Source of the DNA: Trichopria drosophilae
Taxonomy: Eukaryota; Arthropoda; Insecta; Hymenoptera; Diapriidae
NCBI GenBank assembly: GCA_030407085.1
Contig: CM059587.1
Coordinates: 70,669,001-70,733,000 of the forward strand
Direction: 5' to 3'
DNA: 64,000 nt
Shown here piece after piece: positions 32,255 through 44,029 of this stretch. The notes beneath the pieces were generated by a model. It saw nothing but the letters and a program-made list of their open reading frames with translations, had not been told where the DNA came from and did no database searches. Positions within the stretch are counted from its first letter, which is position 1; each line of letters starts with the position of its first letter. A program made the position numbers and the translations under genes.

Positions 32255-32520
32255 GGCTATGTGCACGGCGACAAGTGGCGCCGCCCGGCGAGAAACGGTC
32301 GCATTTTTCCGATGCCACTTTCATATGTATGCATACGACAAAATTACGGAAATAATCATAATTATTTATATAAACTTTACCAATTCGGTATTTTTAAACA
32401 AATTTAAGGAGGTAAGATTGAAATGTTTAAAATAATATAATCGTGTATGTAAAATTATGTTATTACTCGTGAATATAAAGATTATTTAATGTCCAAATCC
32501 AACTGTCAGAAATAAGAAAA

Positions 32521-34057
32521 ATGAATATAATTTTGAAGACGGGTTTTTTGGAAATTAGCCACTGCATCCCATTTAACCTTACAACCACAAATAAAGGGAA
32601 AGCCTTAGTCGAGGCAAAACATGTCCAGCGAGTGCAGGAAATAAAAGAAAGCAATGGAAAAACAGTGATTGCTGGCTTTGTTATACGACAAACTTCAATC
32701 ACTGCGACACCGTACAGTGTGGAAGTAGAGGTATATTATTATTGTGTATATATAGTACAATAAAAAGGAAACATATGAAGAAATATAAATAATAAATAAA
32801 AAAAATATACATGTAAAATTCCACCCTTCATTACGAAATGTAAGGTGTAAACGACTGAATTTCTTGTGTTGATAGATTGACGACAACCGCTGCGTAAGAA
32901 ATGTTCATTGTACATGCGTCGCTGAGGCTTATGGCAGGTGCAAGCATATTTATGCATTAATTCATTTTATTAATGCTGAGAGAAGTTGCTCCAAAACTAG
33001 TTATGAGCAAGAATGGGGCAAGCCGTCAGCAAGTCAACTGGGCAAAATATTATATTCAAAGCCTTTTGACCTGTCTGATGAATATCCTATAAAATTAAAA
33101 AGCGATATTAAAGAATATACCTTAACCCCGCACGACTTTGATGATGATCACATATGCCCTCTTCGTGATATGATTGTAGAACTAGATAAAACCGAAGATG
33201 AAAGAATATATAAATTGTTACTGGAAATTACACTGCAAGAGAGAGTGCAATCTATCGAAAAAGAATGCTGCACAGCATGCATTCAGCATTTGCTGATTAC
33301 TTCAAAAGAGAGTGAAATGTACGATTGTGAAATTCCTTCCTTGTCGACAAATATGCTAAAGTTTTTTAATAATAATATATATTTAGACGATGAAACTATT
33401 TCGAATCTGTGTTTCAATCCAAAAGTACAAAGTAAATGTTCAGAGTGGTTCGAAGCAAGAAGACTGCGCATAAGTGCAAGTAGGAAAGCCCATGCAATAA
33501 AAATAAAAAAATTTAAAGACAGTATTACACTCGCAAAAGAACTTATGTCGCCAAAAATAGTGTCAAATAAAAATGTTGACTATGGGATAAAAAAAGAAAA
33601 GGTTGCATTGGAGGAGTACAAAAGAACGGAAAATGTACATGTCTTCAATATTGGGCTGTTCGTATCTCCAACGCAACCATGGTTGTGTGCTTCAGTTGAC
33701 GGAGTGATCATTGAAAATGATTGTGTGGCAAGGATTCTTGAGATCAAATGCCCAATTACATGTAAGAATCAAAAAGTATTCGTTCGGGAGACTCAAAAAT
33801 TGAATGTTGGTTACCTCAAAATTAAAAATAATGAATTACAATTAAAAGAAAGCCACCAATATTACACACAAATCCAAATGCAATTATACGCAACAGGCAT
33901 GATGGTTTGCGATCTATTTGTATGGTCCCCTTGTGAATCTGTGGTTGTGAAAGTACACAGAGACGATGCATTCTTGGAAGATGTTATACCAAAACTGACA
34001 GATTTTTATTTTCGATATTATCTGCAAGAATTGTGTAATGAGGAACAAGAATGCTGA
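32521..34057 (+). CDS. SWIM zinc finger-YqaJ nuclease of the ISL2EU-like element
   Basis: Two exons by inspection: 32521-32730 ending GAG|GTATAT, and 32876-34057 following TTGATAG, joining in phase 0. The predicted protein is 463 aa from MNIILKTGF; an extra upstream exon is possible. A SWIM zinc finger lies at 82-94 (C-x-C-x7-C-x-H in HCTCVAEAYGRCKH). The YqaJ/lambda-exonuclease-like domain covers about 255-440: WFEARRLRISAS, YGIKKEKVALEEY, PWLCASVDGVI (D345), ILEIKCPI (E359, K361) and HQYYTQIQMQLYATG (Q402), i.e. the D...E-x-K metal-binding set and the conserved Tyr/Gln motif. It probably acts in the nucleus in DNA end processing during transposition; the substrate is inferred. It converges with the transposase gene, with stops 235 bp apart across an AT-rich gap. 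No stop or frameshift. Confidence 0.82.
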
Positions 34058-34292
34058 CAATATACTGACTACATTTATATTTATTTTTTCTATTTTTAAT
34101 TATTTATCCGTGTTTTTATTTTATTATTTATTTATCATATATATATATTAGTATTTTTATTTAATCATTCTGTATATATATAAAGAATGATTAAATAAAA
34201 ATACAACTTATATAATTTATATATAAAGTGTACATTCTATAACAAATATATATGCGTATGTTACAATAAATTACATTTACAATTTACAAGTT

Positions 34293-36137
34293 TCATTTAT
34301 CGTCATTATCATTTCTTAAAATAGGTTTCTGTAAATTAGTTAATACGCAAGACATAAAAATAATTTGATTAGCGTAAGGAAATAACGTAACAGGAATTTT
34401 TCCCAGAATGTGGAATGTCTTAATCCTTTGTATTATTCTCTCAATGTGAATTCTGATACTGACTATTTTTTGTGTTTCTTCAACTTCATCGGCTGAAAAG
34501 TGTTTATCCCGAAGAAATGGAGGCATTACAAGCAGAACTCCTTTCCCAGTATCGTCTAATATAGTTTTGATTTCTGGGAAACCTTTATCCGCCAAAACAA
34601 CATCACCAGGTTCTAAAAGATTTAAAAATCCTGATTTTGTCGTAATTTGAGCATCTGTTGTTCGACCTCCAAAACAGCTCGACACAAAAGAAATAAATCC
34701 ATTTGGAGAGCATCCGATCAAAATTTTCATTGTATAGCCTTTTTTATAATGTGAATAGAATTGAACCCTACGAGCAACTGTTGCTGGTTGTTCAACTTTA
34801 AATTCGGTACAATCTATAATTACACGACAATGTTCATATGTATCTTTAAAAATAGTTGGCATTGTGGCTTGAATTGTTTCTTTTGGAGGCCAAAAAACAA
34901 ACTTTTTGCATGCTTGTGATAAAACATCTAACATTAAATAAAAATGTCTCGAAACCGTAGTCCGATGAACATTAAATAATACGCCTATTGAAGAAAACGA
35001 TAAACCTAATTTCATTTTGAATAAAAAAATAAGTAGGCGATTTTCTATTGTTAATTTAAACTCCTTTTCACTACTCATTCGACATTCTATCAAAATTCTT
35101 AACAATAGCTTGAATGTTGAAAAATTAACACCGCCAAGGTCAAGTAGATCTTGATCATCCGTTATCGAAGAAATCCCATGAAATCCAGACGTACATTTCA
35201 TTAGACAATTGTTGTCTACGTCATTTGGATCAGGGCCAACAAGCTTGTCCGCTACATCTATGTCGGTCCCACAACATTGATCGATAACAGTTTTTTTCTT
35301 CTCCGCAACCTTCTTTCTTCCAACAGACAATGGAAATGATGCCTGGGTTTCTGCTTCTGAAAATGTACCGTCTTTGTAACAATTGCAAAGAAATATATTT
35401 ATGTCACCTCCATCTTCTAGGAAGTCAACTTGGGTTCCCTGACTTTGAAACGTTCTCGTTTGGAGAGGTTCGACTGTACCCACATCATCGACATCCAAAT
35501 CTTTCTCGAGTAATATTTCTTCTAACTTGGCTGTTTTTATGGAAACATTACTCGATTCATCTTGCTGATATGATCCTTGTCGTTTCATTGATCTCTTCCA
35601 TCTGTCAAAATCGAATTCAATTTTAAACAATAAAACTCATATCGATGACAAAAATTTCTACATATATTGTTATGAAATTATGTTTACACACCTATTTACA
35701 GCATTCGTATTTGCATTTTCTGACTTCGTACCTTGACCATATATCGGTGGAAAATTTGTTGGAGTAAAGCTGGGATTTAACGGATGTGTGGATTTTTTAT
35801 TTCCAATGAAATGTCTGCTGCAAATTGTCGAATTTTTTGAAGGCTGCCAAGGCGTTCCATCCGGACTACAACAGAATTGTTTATTATGTTTTATTACATA
35901 ATACCCTGTGTATGGCTTAATGTGTTAGGATCTACGGATTTCAATGTATTATTATAATATTACATGTACATACTTGACTCGTTTCAATGCCTGAATCCAC
36001 TTCTCGCGCTGAGCCTTATTATGCTCCTTAACCGAGAGGTAATAAAACTGGGTTCCTGGTGAGTTGACGTTAGTATTATTACAGCCTACGACACAGCATC
36101 TTTTTCCAGGGCGTTTTGTAGACATTTCGTAAGACAC
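34293..36137 (-). CDS. THAP-DDE transposase of the ISL2EU-like element
   Basis: Three exons on the minus strand: 36137-35974 (donor GTATGT), 35865-35692 (acceptor TTGTAG, donor GTGTGT) and 35601-34293 (acceptor GACAG), all joining in phase for 548 aa. The THAP domain spans exons 1-2: C14/C15, C19, W47, then WQPS, and C70-x2-H73 (TICSRHF). A variable acidic linker follows, then an HTH-like segment (LGLSFSSIGVLFNVHRTTVS) and a DDE_Tnp_4 catalytic domain: IIDCTEF (D376), GGRTTDAQ, VVLADKGF (D451) and HIERIIQRIK (E500). The fold is that of HARBI1/PIF, but partnership with YqaJ instead of a Myb-like protein points to ISL2EU. The Transib is inserted about 310 bp upstream of the ATG, between gene and element end, so the promoter is separated from the right terminus but the coding region is whole. 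Confidence 0.85.
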
Positions 36138-36448
36138 TACATATAGGTAGTAATCATTTAAATGTAAGAAACAAAGTATGAATTTATTAAAAGTTTGATT
36201 TTACAAAAATAAAACGTTAATGCTTTTCTTTAAATTTAGTTTAATATATGAAATCAAATTGATAAAATAAGATCCCTCTAACCTGTAAGTTGTGATTATG
36301 AAATTGGAGCTCCGAAACTAGGAATTTATTCTTTTTCGGAGTTTGTCAATTATTAAAATTCCTGCTGAATGTGTGGACGGATGCGTTAGTATTTGTCACA
36401 AAATGCGAATATTTAACTTTCTTAAGTTAACAGGAAAACCGTTAGGAC

Positions 36449-36453
36449 TACCG
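36449..36453. other. Transib target-site duplication, left (TACCG)
   Basis: TACCG directly precedes CACAGAGG; the same five bases follow the right end at 44025-44029. Five-base duplications are the rule for Transib. Confidence 0.9.
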
Positions 36454-37460
36454 CACAGAGGGTCAAACCGCAATTATTGATTCAAGTCAACTTTCCGGAG
36501 GATCTGCTCGACGGATCCTGATGTTTTTTTTTTTAAATTAAAGCTTATTAAATTCCTGACAAAGTTGTCTGGGTCGATTTTTGAAATTCATTTTTATTTG
36601 TTTATGATAATTCCTATAAAACAAAAATTGAACAAATTGGGTTCTTTGTGCGCATTGTATCATATTCTAAAATAAGAAAAATGTATCGAATTTTTTTGAA
36701 ACTCGTTACTGGGGGCTTTTTAGGGTCGCTAATCACGAATCTGAAGTCATATTTCAAAAATTCAAAATGGCGGATACAATATGGCGGATGATATTTTGGA
36801 AATTCATCGGATTGTTTTGAAACTTGTTACTCGGGGGTTTTTGGGGTCGCTGATCACGAATCTGAAGTCATATTTCAAAAATTCAAAATGGCGGATACAA
36901 TATGGCGGATGATATTTTGGAAATTCATCGGATTGTTTTGAAACTTGTTACTCGGGGGTTTTTGGGGTCGCTGATCACGAATCTGAAGTCATATTTCAAA
37001 AATTCAAAATGGCGGATACAATATGGCGGATGATATTTTGGAAATTCATCGGATTGTTTTGAAACTTGTTACTCGGGGGTTTTTGGGGTCGGTGATCACG
37101 AAACTGAAGTCAGATTTCAAAAATTCAAAATGGCGGATGATATTTTGGAAATTCATCGGATTGTTTTAAAACTTGTTACTCGGGGATTTTTGGGCCTCTG
37201 TTCATGTATCTGTATTCAGATTTTAAAAATTCACAATAGCGGGTCCAAAATGGAGGATGGTATTTTTGAAATTGATCGGAATATTTTAAAACTTCTTACT
37301 TGGTTATTTTTCGTGTCTCCGTCACGAATCTGATGTCATGATTTGAACAATTAAAAATGGAGGATTTAATAATGACGACGATATTATTGAAATTGACAGG
37401 ATTGCTCTGAAACCTTTTAGAGGCGGTCACTGGTCGCGAATTTGAAAACAACTTTCTAAA
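36454..37460 (+). repeat. Left Transib terminal array, 121-bp units
   Basis: After about 230 bp of unique terminus, units begin at about 36723, 36844, 36965 and 37086 with exact 121-bp spacing. Core motifs are ggggtcgctgatcacgaatc, caaaatggcggatacaatat and ttactcggggg. The inner units decay. Confidence 0.88.
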
Positions 37461-37534
37461 ATTAATATTTACCGTCATTTTGTTCATTCACAAATTTTTG
37501 ATTGAAAAAATTCAAAAGGTAATCAGTGGTGCAA

Positions 37535-38470
37535 TGCATCCCACTTAGATTCCACAACAATTATCATAATTTCAGATGAAATTGGGACATATATTCCTAC
37601 GACTTTAATCAATCTTGATACGATGTGATTATAGTATATTACGATACAAGTGGGTAAAAGTTTTTTCTGCGAATGTGAGTGTTGCCGGCCGAGTCGAAGA
37701 CGAGGTCTGCATTCACATTCGCACAAGAAACATTTATCCATATGTGCCGTATGATATTTTTCGACGTGAGCGTGCGAAAAATGCGTCAGAAAAAAGTCAA
37801 AAGTGTGAAAAATAGCATTTTTCGCACGCGATGTCGAAAAGGAAATTTTATAGACCTATCTGTGCAGAAATTTCAGATATTGTAATTATCTTTCTATCCG
37901 CTATTTTTGCGTAATGTAGAAAAATATCAGATTTCTTTTCTTTTGCTTCTTGTATTATCGTGTTATATTGCGCTTTTGACAATCCGCATTGAACTATAAT
38001 TCCTAAAGCTTCATCGGCGCTTAATTTTTCTGGGAACTGAATTTCTTTTTCAGGTATGTCATTACCGTGTATGAGTTTTTTAATCGCAGGAATAACATCT
38101 TTTTTCCCCGAAGATCTGAGCATAGTAAAAAATGCATCTTTAAATTCTTCATTGGTAATAGATTTAGTCACTTCATGTGAACGTCTCCTTTTTGTCGATT
38201 CGGAACAGCCGGCAAAATCTTTTCGTATTTTTTCTTCATTTTTTCGTTCCGGTAATCGAACAACTGGAAATTCGAAGTACTCGTTTAACCAAGATTGATG
38301 TGATTTACACGAAAAAAATTTATCAACCGCATAAAAGGAATTCTTTCATATAGTTTTGAATGCAGGCATAAAATACTTATTTAATTTTTCTTCAGTACTG
38401 TTTTGTACATTTTTTGGAATGTCATAAGTTGTTATGACAAACTGAAGGAGAACATCGACACCAATTTATG
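37535..38470 (-). pseudogene. Inverted 5' fragment of a related Transib transposase
   Basis: On the minus strand it covers the homologue of residues about 40-270 of the 662-aa transposase: KSHQSWLNEYFEFPVVR, NEEFKDAFFTMLRSSGKKD, FPEKLSADEALGIIVQCGL and, after an interruption, SSEIMIIVVESKWDALHH just before the catalytic DG motif would come. It ends by running into the terminal array. Frames are shifted and a MITE-like block splits it, so it is non-functional. Protein divergence from the intact copy is clear, so it is not a recent duplication of this same gene. Confidence 0.8.
37632..37855. mobile_element. MITE-like insertion in the Transib pseudogene
   Basis: A block of about 225 bp with no counterpart in the intact gene separates the homologues of residues about 231 and 239. 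It begins atagtatattacgatac, resembling the AATAGTATATTAC MITEs, and has a gccggccgagtcgaagacgag hairpin-type motif and repeated tgcgaatgtga/tcacattcgca. Exact borders uncertain. Confidence 0.5.
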
Positions 38471-38744
38471 TCCTCAGCACAAGGAATCTAATAATACGTG
38501 ACACAGAACCTTATGCAGAATTTTCATCGGCTCCATTACTTACTTTGTAATTCTAAATAAATCAAATTTCTCAAGCTCATCAAAAGTTAGCGTAGCCTCA
38601 AATAAATTTGTATGCAACTATCACACGATTTTATACTCCAATATTTATGAAATTAAATTCCACTTCTCTACAGAGTACGAAATGCAAGTCAATACCAATG
38701 TCAATACCGCGACTATTTTGGAAATTGCACATTTTTAGTTCTAC

Positions 38745-39965
38745 TTTAACCCATTAAGTCCCAAAAAGGCAAAATTTGTAGCTTACGTTTGAGCTCAGAA
38801 AACTTTGTGAAAAAAAAAGAAAATCTTTTGGAAAATACCCAACCCTATTATTTTCGGGTATGCTCTACACGATAGAATGGTTTAAAATTTTCAAAAATTA
38901 GATTTTCAATTGTTAATTAACAATTTAAAAAAAATAACGATTTTTTTATGAGAAATTTTTTATTAATCCAAAATTTGAGTTGGAAGGAATTTTTTTTTCT
39001 GTCGCAAATATTCGCAAAGGTGCACAAAATATCTAAGCTTTACAACCTGCTTTGATTTTTTATCGTACGATTTTTTTAAACAAAATGGCGGCCAAAAAAC
39101 GAAAGCTAAAAAATCAAACGTTCATTTTACTACTGTTTTTGACGTTTTTTCATTGGAATCGTGAAAATTATTCAATTATTTCATTAAAAATATACGTAAA
39201 TATAATATTTTTTAAAAAAATGTTTACGATGCCTGTGTGGGATGATGATGAACATTGCCCGATTAGCCGAATGATGGCATAAAGTGGCAAGTAAAACTGT
39301 ACCAATGTCTATGTCTGTGTCTATATTATGAATTTTACCCTAAAAGTATCAGATCATCAATCAGTATTTCGAAATTCAACGATATTCAGGTTATTGCATT
39401 AGTTTCTGTTGAAATAATAACGAGAAACCGTAAAAAAAAACGACTTTTTAAAACCTTAAAAACATTATTTTTCATAGTTAACGCTTTTTATAGTTTTTTT
39501 TTTAAATATTATATTTACGTATATTTTTACTGAAATAATTGAATAATTTGCACGATTCCAATGAAAAAACGTCAAAAACAGTAGAAAAATGTACGTTTGA
39601 TTTTTTAGCTTTCGTTTTTTGGCCGCCATTTTGTTTAAAAAAATCATACGATAAAAAACCAAAGCTGGTTGTAAACCTTAAATATTTTGTGCATCTTTGT
39701 GCATATTTGCGACAGACAAAAAAATTCCTTCCCACTCAAATTTTGGATTGATAAAAAATTTTTCATAAAAAAATCGTTTTTTTTTTAAATTGTTAATTAA
39801 CAATTGAAAATCAAATTTTTGAAAATTTTAAACCATTCTATCGTGTAGAGCATACCCGAAAATAGTAGGGTTGAGTATTCTCCAAAAGATTTTCTTTTTT
39901 TTTCACAAAGTTTTCTAAGCTACAAATTTTGCCTTTTTGGGACTTAATGGGTTAATAGTTACTCA
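38745..39965. repeat. Central inverted repeat of the Transib element
   Basis: 38745-39215 and 39505-39965 are complements: cattaagtcccaaaaaggca, gtatgctctacacgatagaa and aaaatggcggccaaaaaacg occur in both. The loop is about 290 bp. Non-coding, upstream of both transposase copies. Confidence 0.8.
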
Positions 39966-40149
39966 TGCTGCCGCTAGTCGCGGTAATTACTGTCAGCCTT
40001 GCATTTCGCGCTCGATAGAGAAGTGGCGTTCGATTTCATACATATCGGAGCATACTATCGCGTGATAGTTACATAAAATTTTATTTGGAGCTATGCTACA
40101 TTTTGATGATATTGAGAAATTGTATTGATTTAGAATTGCAGAGTAAGTA

Positions 40150-42138
40150 ATGGAACCGATAAAAATTCAGCATAAGGTTCTGTGTCATCTATTATTAGAT
40201 TCATCCGTTAAGGACATGAATGCCGGTGTCGATATACTCCTTCAGTATGTCATAACAACTTATGACATTTCAAAATATGTACAAAACAGTGCTGAAGAAA
40301 AATTAAATAAATATTTTATGCCTGCGTTCAAAACTAGATGGAAGAATTCCTTTTATGCGGTTGATAAATTTTTTTCGTGGAAATCACACCAATCTTGGTT
40401 AAACGAGTTCTTCGAAATTCCAGTTGTTCGATCATCGGAACGAGAAAATGAAAAAAAACGAAAAGATTTTGCCGCCTGTTCCAAATCGACAAAAAGGAGA
40501 CGATCACAGGAAGTGTCTAATTCAATGAGCAATGAAGAACTTGAAGGTGCGTTTTTTACTATGCTCAGATCTTCGGGAAAAAGAGATCTTATTCCTGCGA
40601 TTAAAAACCTCATACACGGTAATGAAAAAGAAATTGAGTTCCCAGAAAAATTAAGCGTCGATGAAGCTTTAGGGCTTCTAGTTCAATGCGGATTGACAAA
40701 AGCGCAATATAACACTATAAGACAAAAAGCAAAAGAAAAGAAAGCAGATATTTTCCCACATTACGCAAAAATATCGGATGCAAAGAAAAACTGCTATCCT
40801 CCACAAACATCGATAGTAATATCTGAAACATCTGCACAAATAGATTTACAAAATCTCCTTGATCATACCATATTAAGACTGATGAAAGTCGAAGGAGTGG
40901 ATGTCCAAACTTCATCTGAAATTAAGCGAATTGTTTTGGAATCTAAGTGGGGTGCAGATGGAACCAGTGGTTTTAATGCGTTTAAACAAAAATTTATGAA
41001 TGAACAAAACGCCGATAAATATTTGTTTTTAGTGTCAATGGTTCCGTTACGCCTTCGAGTAATTTCAAATGATTCAAGTGAGATTATAATTTGGAAAAAT
41101 CCCCGTGCCTCATCCACAAACTACTGTAGGCCTATTAAATTCGAGTATGTGCAAGAAACGAAAAATGTTGTATGTCGTGAACTCGACTCAATTAAGCAAC
41201 AAATTTCAGCACTTACTTGTACTAAAATTAATAGAAATGATAGTGCCACAGTAGAGGTTCATCATGAACTTCACGGAACAATGGTGGATGGAAAAATTTT
41301 ACAATACGCAACTGACACTTCTTCGTCATCTGTATGTCCGATTTGTAAGACCAGTCCCAAAGACATGAACGATTTATTGGAAATAATGAAGAAGACATTC
41401 GATGAATCCGTTTATGCATTTGGCCTCGCCACTTTGCATAAATGGATTAGGTTCATGGAGTGTGTTCTCCACATTGCATATCGAATGGAATTCAAAAAAT
41501 GGGCTATAAAATCTGAAGAAAATAAAGAAACCGCAAAGAGAACTAAAGAGCGAATTCAGACTCAGTTGCGTGATAAGTTAGGTATCATAGTTGATGTTCC
41601 AAAACAAGGAAGTGGTTCTTCCAATGACGGCAATACCGCGCGCACATTCTTTCGTAATTATACGATAGTTTCGGAAATCACAGGTTTTGATGAAAATTTA
41701 TTGAAAAGAATGTATGTTATTCTACAAACCATGGCATCAGGAAAATTTATTGACATAAACAAATTTCGAAAATATGCAATAGATACAGCTGACTTATATG
41801 TGGAAATATATCGATGGTACTATATGCCTGTAGCTATGCATTTAGTTTTCATTCATGGTGCAGACATAATAAACAATTTTATACTTCCAATTGGGTCCAT
41901 GTCAGAAGAAGCGCAAGAATCCCGTAATAAAGATATTAAAAGGGCCCGAACAGAGCATACTCGAAAGACATCTCGAACTGATACTAATCAGGATCTCCTT
42001 AATTGGTTACTTATCTCGTCAGATCCTTACATCAACAGTTTTCGGAAACCATCCACTAATCAGGAATTGCCACTACTTAATGAAGCTATTGAACTTTTAA
42101 CTGATGAGGAGCAAAGAATTCTGCAATTAACGTTATAA
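40150..42138 (+). CDS. Transib transposase (RAG1 core relative), 662 aa
   Basis: Single uninterrupted frame from MEPIKIQHKV, a normal length for Transib. Conserved blocks: SKWGADGTSGFNAFKQKF with D270, the likely first catalytic Asp; WKNPRASSTNYCRPIKFEYV; the zinc-binding CPIC (396-399); GLATLHKWIRFMECVLHIAY; GSGSSNDGNTARTFFRN (RAG1 shares the N-G-N-x-A-R motif); TADLYVEIYRWYYMP; and IHGADIINNFILPIGSMSEEAQESRNKDIKRARTEH in two parts, with the E of SEEAQES (586-590) aligning with the RAG1 catalytic Glu region. The N-terminal 120 residues include a basic RRR stretch. The product should bind the CACAG ends in the nucleus. The only intact gene inside this Transib; no RAG2-like partner is present. 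Perfect target duplication and open frame suggest fairly recent activity. Confidence 0.93.
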   Translation: MEPIKIQHKVLCHLLLDSSVKDMNAGVDILLQYVITTYDISKYVQNSAEEKLNKYFMPAFKTRWKNSFYAVDKFFSWKSHQSWLNEFFEIPVVRSSERENEKKRKDFAACSKSTKRRRSQEVSNSMSNEELEGAFFTMLRSSGKRDLIPAIKNLIHGNEKEIEFPEKLSVDEALGLLVQCGLTKAQYNTIRQKAKEKKADIFPHYAKISDAKKNCYPPQTSIVISETSAQIDLQNLLDHTILRLMKVEGVDVQTSSEIKRIVLESKWGADGTSGFNAFKQKFMNEQNADKYLFLVSMVPLRLRVISNDSSEIIIWKNPRASSTNYCRPIKFEYVQETKNVVCRELDSIKQQISALTCTKINRNDSATVEVHHELHGTMVDGKILQYATDTSSSSVCPICKTSPKDMNDLLEIMKKTFDESVYAFGLATLHKWIRFMECVLHIAYRMEFKKWAIKSEENKETAKRTKERIQTQLRDKLGIIVDVPKQGSGSSNDGNTARTFFRNYTIVSEITGFDENLLKRMYVILQTMASGKFIDINKFRKYAIDTADLYVEIYRWYYMPVAMHLVFIHGADIINNFILPIGSMSEEAQESRNKDIKRARTEHTRKTSRTDTNQDLLNWLLISSDPYINSFRKPSTNQELPLLNEAIELLTDEEQRILQLTL

Positions 42139-42839
42139 AAGAAACATGAGATTTATGAAAGGCAAAAAACATAAAGCAAAAAAATCGAAAATTACCAAAA
42201 AAAAAACATAAAAAATTTAAAGAAAAAAAAGTAAAAAAATAAAAAAAAATATAAAAAAAAATGGAACTAGAAGCTCTCCACGTCCTCGTCGTTAGTTCTG
42301 GGTAGCGCAAAGAGAGAGTTGCAATTGCATGTCGTTAAAATTTGATTAAAGGAAATAATAAGTGCAGAAATATATTTTCTGACTACTTAAGAAGAGGGGC
42401 AACACAAAAATCAACTCTATGAAATACACCTTAAGCGAAATCGAAAAAATTATTTCTTTACTCATTTTTGACGAAGAATTAAGTAGTACTAGAATAAACG
42501 TGTAAGAAATTGTTTTTACCGATAAATTTTTGCTCCGAAGGATATTTGTTTTTTAAAAATAATATTACATTTTCCCAAAATAATTTAAAAATTCAAAAAA
42601 ATTAAAGTGAAAATAAAAACGTATTTTCTAAACAATTACTTACTGATTTTAAAAAATTCCATCTGTTTCGAAAAAGAAAACTTTTTTATAGAACAAAACA
42701 ATTTTTTTCTGGCACCACTGAATTCCTAGAGAGCTGATTTTTGGGTTGCCCCTCCCCTTAAGTAGTAAAGAAATTGATTGAGTAAAGCATGTTCCCAATT
42801 ACATTTTCGAAAACTATCCATGAACATTATTGCTTTTTC
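42139..42839. other. 3' region of Transib, no gene
   Basis: A-rich tract at about 42165-42265 directly after the stop, then AT-rich DNA. No open frame of substance; spurious T-rich frames on the minus strand were ignored. Confidence 0.5.
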
Positions 42840-44024
42840 AAATACGTCAGATTCATTATCAGCGAAACCAAAAAAATTGAGTTTTTGAAATCCGATTTCA
42901 GATTCATGATCGTCGATTTGCACGTAACAACTTCTAAGCGAATCACCTCGATTGTACAAATATCGTCCTCATATTGTGTCCACCATTTTTAATTATTTAA
43001 ATCTAACTTCAGATTTGTGAACAGAGACCCCAAAAACTTCCGAGTAACAAGCTTTAAAACACTTCAATCAATTTCGAAAATATCGCGCTTTATATTTGAT
43101 CCACCATTTTCAATTTTTGAAATCTGACTTCAGATTCGTGATCACCGACCCCAAAAACCTCCGAGTGACAAGTTTCAAAACAATCCGATGAATTTCCAAA
43201 TTATCATCTGACATGTTGGATTTGCCAGTTTGAATTTTTGAAATCTGACTTCAGTTTCGTGATCACCGACCCCAAAAACCCCCGAGTAACAAGTTTCAAA
43301 ACAATCCGATGAATTCCCAAAATATCATCCGCCATATTGGATCCGCCATTTTGAATTTTTGAAATATGACTTCAGATTCGTGATCAGCGACCCCAAAAAC
43401 CCCCGAGTAACAAGTTTCAAAACAATCCGATGAATTTCCAAAATATCATCCGCCATATTGTATCCGCCATTTTGAATTTTTGAAATATGACTTCAGATTC
43501 GTGATCAGCGACCCCAAAAACCCCCGAGTAACAAGTTTCAAAACAATCCGATGAATTTCCAAAATATCATCCGCCATATTGTATCCGCCATTTTGAATTT
43601 TTGAAATATGACTTCAGATTCGTGATCAGCGACCCCAAAAACCCCCGAGTAACAAGTTTCAAAACAATCCGATGAATTTCCAAAATATCATCCGCCATAT
43701 TGTATCCGCCATTTTGAATTTTTGAAATATGACTTCAGATTCGTGATTAGCGACCCTAAAAAGCCCCCAGTAACGAGTTTCAAAAAAATTCGATACATTT
43801 TTCTTATTTTAGAATATGATACAATGCGCACAAAGAACCCAATTTGTTCAATTTTTGTTTTATAGGAATTATCATAAACAAATAAAAATGAATTTCAAAA
43901 ATCGACCCAGACAACTTTGTCAGGAATTTAATAAGCTTTAATTTAAAAAAAAAACATCAGGATCCGTCGAGCAGATCCTCCGGAAAGTTGACTTGAATCA
44001 ATAATTGCGGTTTGACCCTCTGTG
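42840..44024 (-). repeat. Right Transib terminal array, 121-bp units
   Basis: Inverted version of 36454-37460 with seven or more units; the outer four or five are near-identical (ccccgagtaacaagtttcaa, cgccattttgaatttttgaa), and units decay inward. Longer than the left array. Confidence 0.88.
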
Positions 44025-44029
44025 TACCG
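44025..44029. other. Transib target-site duplication, right (TACCG)
   Basis: Identical to 36449-36453. Confidence 0.9.

Larger units (their letters stand above)
36454..44024 (+). mobile_element. Transib element, palindromic, 7.6 kb
   Basis: Ends CACAGAGGGTCAAACCGCAA and exact complement; the first five bases match the start of the RAG recombination-signal heptamer. Both ends carry roughly 1-kb arrays of 121-bp units. The right half has a complete transposase gene (40150-42138). The left half has an inverted, diverged 5' fragment of a related transposase (37535-38470) and an inverted copy of the sequence 5' of the gene (38745-39215 against 39505-39965). So the whole element is nearly palindromic about position 39360. 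Confidence 0.92.

Noticed and set aside
42086..42310. Phe-rich minus-strand protein after the Transib stop
   Set aside because: Translation of an A-rich 3' tract in reverse; low complexity.
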